A stretch of 64,000 bases of DNA. Source: Agromyces salentinus (GTDB lineage Bacteria > Actinomycetota > Actinomycetes > Actinomycetales > Microbacteriaceae). The notes beneath the pieces were generated by a model. The model worked only from the letters and a program-made list of their open reading frames with translations. It was not told where the DNA came from and searched no databases. Both the position numbers and the translations under genes were made by a program. Location of the stretch: contig NZ_WBIR01000002.1 of NCBI RefSeq assembly GCF_009749395.1, positions 124,001 through 188,000 on the forward strand, read 5' to 3'. This document shows, in pieces, positions 61,951 through 64,000 of this stretch. How positions within the stretch are numbered: position 1 is the first letter of the stretch; every line of letters begins with the position of its first letter.

Positions 61951-62829
61951 TCATTCTGACGGCGCCGTGCGTGCCGGAACGTCGGCACTCCAGTTGGCGA
62001 GCATCTGGAGTCGCTCCGCTGACGGTGACCCGGGCTCGGCGGTGTAGATGAGGAGGCTGAGGCCGTCTTCGGCGGTCACGGTGAGTTCTTCATAGAGCAA
62101 GGTGAGCTCGCCGACGACGGGATGTTGGAAGCGTTTGGTGCCGGTGCCGTGGGTTCGGACGTCGTGTGCGGACCAGAGCCTGGCGAAGGTCTCGCTCCTG
62201 GTGGTGAGTTCACCGACCAGGTCCTGCAGGCCGCGGTCATGTGGGTCTCGCCCAGCCTCGACGCGCATGATGCCGACGCACATCTGAGCGAAGAGCTCCC
62301 AGTCGGGGTAGAAGTCACGGGATGCGGGGTCGAGGAACTGGAATCGTGCAAGGTTGGGCACCCTGCCGCTGGTGCCGATGACGGGTGAGTAGAACGCTGC
62401 CCCTAGGGCGTTCGTGGCGATGAGGTTCTGGTGCCGGTCCCGGACGAATGCGGGTCCGCCGGTGATCGCGTCGAGCGTGCGTTGCAGACCGGCGCGGGCT
62501 GGTTGCCGTACCGTCGCGCGCCGACGCGGACGACCGGAGGTCGGGATGCCATCGGCCGCCCGTGCGAGATCGAGCAGATGCATCCGCTCGGTCTCATCCA
62601 GATGCAGTGCGCGCGCGAGTGCTTCCAGGACAGCTGCGGATGCGCCGGCGATGTCGCCGCGCTCCAGCTTCGCGTAGTACTCGACGCTGACGTCGGCCAG
62701 CATCGCGACCTCGGCACGGCGCAGCCCGGCCACGCGCCGGTTCGCGCCGGCCGGGAGTCCGACCTCCGCGGGCGAGATGCGCGCGCGTCGTGACATGAGG
62801 AACTCCCGCACCTCCGCCTTGTTGTCCAT
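61951..62829 (-). CDS. XRE-type regulator with MmyB-like ligand domain
   Basis: A 292-residue regulator: N-terminal helix-turn-helix (RISPAEVGLPAGANRRVAGLRRAEVAMLADVSVEYYAKLERGDI), then the MmyB-like domain (RDRHQNLIATNALGAAFYSPV, NLARFQFLDPASRDFYPDWE, GELTTRSETFARLWSAHDV, HPVVGELTLLYEELTV), thought to bind a hydrophobic ligand. ATG 62829 has GGAG close by; a GTG at 62838 is possible. These regulators often control a divergent oxidoreductase gene; here the divergent unit is lipoprotein-cupin-alcohol dehydrogenase. Confidence 0.92.
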   Translation of the reverse strand: MDNKAEVREFLMSRRARISPAEVGLPAGANRRVAGLRRAEVAMLADVSVEYYAKLERGDIAGASAAVLEALARALHLDETERMHLLDLARAADGIPTSGRPRRRATVRQPARAGLQRTLDAITGGPAFVRDRHQNLIATNALGAAFYSPVIGTSGRVPNLARFQFLDPASRDFYPDWELFAQMCVGIMRVEAGRDPHDRGLQDLVGELTTRSETFARLWSAHDVRTHGTGTKRFQHPVVGELTLLYEELTVTAEDGLSLLIYTAEPGSPSAERLQMLANWSADVPARTAPSE

Positions 62830-62864
62830 GCACTCCACAGTAGGACGGTCCGTTCATAGGAGGG

Positions 62865-63482
62865 ATGCACTGCCAGTACACCTTCCGCAAGGGACTCCCT
62901 CGGCGGGAGTTCCGCGGCTTGACTTGGGACGTGACGATTCGACGTGCCTTCATTGCAGGACTGATTTCTCTGGCCGTGCTCCCCGCTCTTGCCGGGTGCA
63001 TGGCGAGCGAAGAGGCTCCGTCGACCGAACGCGCTCGCCCCTCCTCGGCAGCCCCCACACCCTCATCCGCTGCACCCGCGTCCTCCACGCCTGCAGCCTC
63101 ACCGACGGGAGAACCGATGCCCGACACGCCCGGTACCGCGATCACGATGACGATCGATGGTCACGTCACCACCGTGACATTGCACGACAATCCGGCCGCG
63201 AACGCCCTCGTCGAGCAGCTCCCGCTGACGCTGACCTTCGACGACTTCAACGGCGTCGAGAAAACCGCCCGACTCCCTTCCCCGCTCTCGATGGAAGGGA
63301 TGCCCGAAGGCGCCGACCCGGAGATCGGCGACATCGGGTTCTGGGCTCCCGGCGGCGACCTCGTCCTCTACTACGGCGACGTCGGGTACTGGAACGGGAT
63401 CGCCCGCCTCGGCACCTTCGACGACGTCGACGCCATCGCGACCCGGACCGAGCCGTTCACCGTCACCATCGCCACCCAGTAA
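62865..63482 (+). CDS. Lipoprotein with cyclophilin-like fold
   Basis: A secreted lipoprotein: hydrophobic signal FIAGLISLAVLPALAGC with lipobox LAGC, a ~45-residue Ser/Ala/Pro linker, then a ~115-residue cyclophilin-like domain (TMTIDGHVTTVTLHDNPAANALVEQLPLTLTFDDFNGVEK, GDIGFWAPGGDLVLYYGD, RLGTFDD). The start is unsure: ATG 62865 has AGGAGG too close; in-frame TTG 62919 or GTG 62931 would give a shorter and more normal signal peptide. Divergent from the XRE regulator and followed after 19 bp by the cupin gene. Confidence 0.8.
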   Translation: MHCQYTFRKGLPRREFRGLTWDVTIRRAFIAGLISLAVLPALAGCMASEEAPSTERARPSSAAPTPSSAAPASSTPAASPTGEPMPDTPGTAITMTIDGHVTTVTLHDNPAANALVEQLPLTLTFDDFNGVEKTARLPSPLSMEGMPEGADPEIGDIGFWAPGGDLVLYYGDVGYWNGIARLGTFDDVDAIATRTEPFTVTIATQ

Positions 63483-63501
63483 CTCGAGAAAGGACCGAAC
63501 C

Positions 63502-63900
63502 ATGCACATCCTCCCCACCACTCCCACGGTGAAGAACCCCCCGGAATGGTTCACCGGCGACGTCTGGCTCGACCAGGTCATCTCCCCGCAGGACGACGGG
63601 CAGCGGCTGAGCGCGGGCCTGGTCCGGTTCAGCCCGGGCGCCCGCACCGCATGGCATTCGCACCCGCTGGGCCAGACGCTTCGCATCATGGAAGGCACCG
63701 CGCTCGTCCAAGCCCGCGGCGGCGACGTGATCGAAGTCCATGCCGGCCAGACCGTGTACACGCCGCCAGGCGAGGAACACTGGCATGGCGCCGCCCCCGA
63801 CAGCTTCATGACCCACCTCGCCCTCTGGGAAACGCCCGAGGGCGATGACAGCGCCCACTGGGGTGCACACGTGACCGACGCCGAGTACGACAGCCACTGA
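63502..63900 (+). CDS. Small cupin protein
   Basis: A 132-residue single-domain cupin with metal ligands in AWHSHPLGQTLRIMEGTALVQ (His-x-His and Glu region) and GEEHWHGAAPDSF. It resembles the small cupins annotated as carboxymuconolactone-decarboxylase- or mandelonitrile-lyase-type; the real reaction is unknown. AGAAAGGA lies upstream of ATG 63502. Middle gene of a rightward unit. Confidence 0.88.
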   Translation: MHILPTTPTVKNPPEWFTGDVWLDQVISPQDDGQRLSAGLVRFSPGARTAWHSHPLGQTLRIMEGTALVQARGGDVIEVHAGQTVYTPPGEEHWHGAAPDSFMTHLALWETPEGDDSAHWGAHVTDAEYDSH

Positions 63901-63939
63901 ACGAAGTCCGCGGCTGAGCCGCAGAAGAAAGGACCGCTC

Positions 63940-64000
63940 ATGCGAGCAACCCTGATGTACACCGCCGGCGACGTCCGAGTCGAAGACGTCCCCGAACCCA
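63940..64000 (+). CDS. Zinc-type alcohol dehydrogenase, N-terminus only
   Basis: ATG 63940, preceded by AGAAAGGA, begins MRATLMYTAGDVRVEDVPEP and runs off the window. The opening matches zinc-dependent medium-chain alcohol dehydrogenases. It is the third gene after the lipoprotein and cupin. Confidence 0.7.
   Translation, partial: MRATLMYTAGDVRVEDVPEP

Noticed and set aside
1..64000. CRISPR arrays, tRNA or rRNA genes, insertion sequences, prophage
   Set aside because: No spaced repeats, cloverleaf-like sequences, transposase or phage genes were seen on reading through the window.

Overview
The window is GC-rich DNA from a high-GC Gram-positive bacterium, most likely an actinobacterium of the Microbacteriaceae type. 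The signs are frequent GTG starts, tightly overlapping ATGA/GTGA gene junctions, several genes that look leaderless, a GPP34-family protein, a ureABCFGD cluster without ureE, and actinobacterial regulator types. The family-level placement is inference. I see no rRNA, tRNA, CRISPR array, insertion sequence or prophage.

1-19.9 kb is a plant-polysaccharide block. A glucuronide operon (GH2 glycosidase, uronate isomerase uxaC, fructuronate reductase uxuB, mannonate dehydratase manD) runs leftward. Next to it are an AraC regulator and a GPH-type sugar symporter. A second leftward operon follows (MFS transporter, GH78 rhamnosidase, GH1 glucosidase, SDR, sugar isomerase, GH43, SDR). It faces a TetR regulator across two copies of GTAACC-N5-GGTTAC. 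Together they suggest use of rhamnose- and glucuronate-containing plant glycans. 20-22.1 kb holds a TetR-ABC exporter operon whose promoter is covered by a perfect palindrome.

22.1-32.6 kb is an envelope/redox island: a GT-C-like membrane protein, a membrane-anchored molybdoenzyme, a methyltransferase, a DUF2064 glycosyltransferase, a GT2, an OmpR-type two-component pair, an NAD-epimerase, an MTA-phosphorylase-like enzyme, a thioredoxin lipoprotein and a CcdA-like protein. The three divergent promoter regions each carry the same 19-base motif (CTTACG...ACGGA), which suggests one regulon.

32.7-45.6 kb is nitrogen acquisition: two TetR genes, an NCS1 permease, the urea ABC transporter urtABCDE (leftward) and the divergent urease operon ureABCFGD (rightward). 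45.7-48 kb pairs an RsbQ-like hydrolase with a PAS-GAF-GGDEF diguanylate cyclase. In Bacillus the hydrolase partner is a PAS phosphatase. A broken FUSC-type membrane gene and a large LuxR/LAL ATPase regulator follow.

52-59.9 kb is the most unusual part. It has two intact MerR paralogues and the tail of a third, interleaved with small membrane proteins, a GPP34 protein, RidA and a CPBP protease. Seven promoters share TTGACY, an exact 19-bp spacer and a GACCCTGT-N7-ACAGGGTC dyad; an eighth dyad is weaker. At three of them the ATG lies exactly where the transcript should begin. This looks like a compact local MerR regulon with leaderless outputs. 60-64 kb holds an aldo/keto reductase, a truncated Tat-leader gene, a hexapeptide acetyltransferase, an XRE/MmyB regulator and a divergent lipoprotein-cupin-alcohol dehydrogenase operon that runs off the window.
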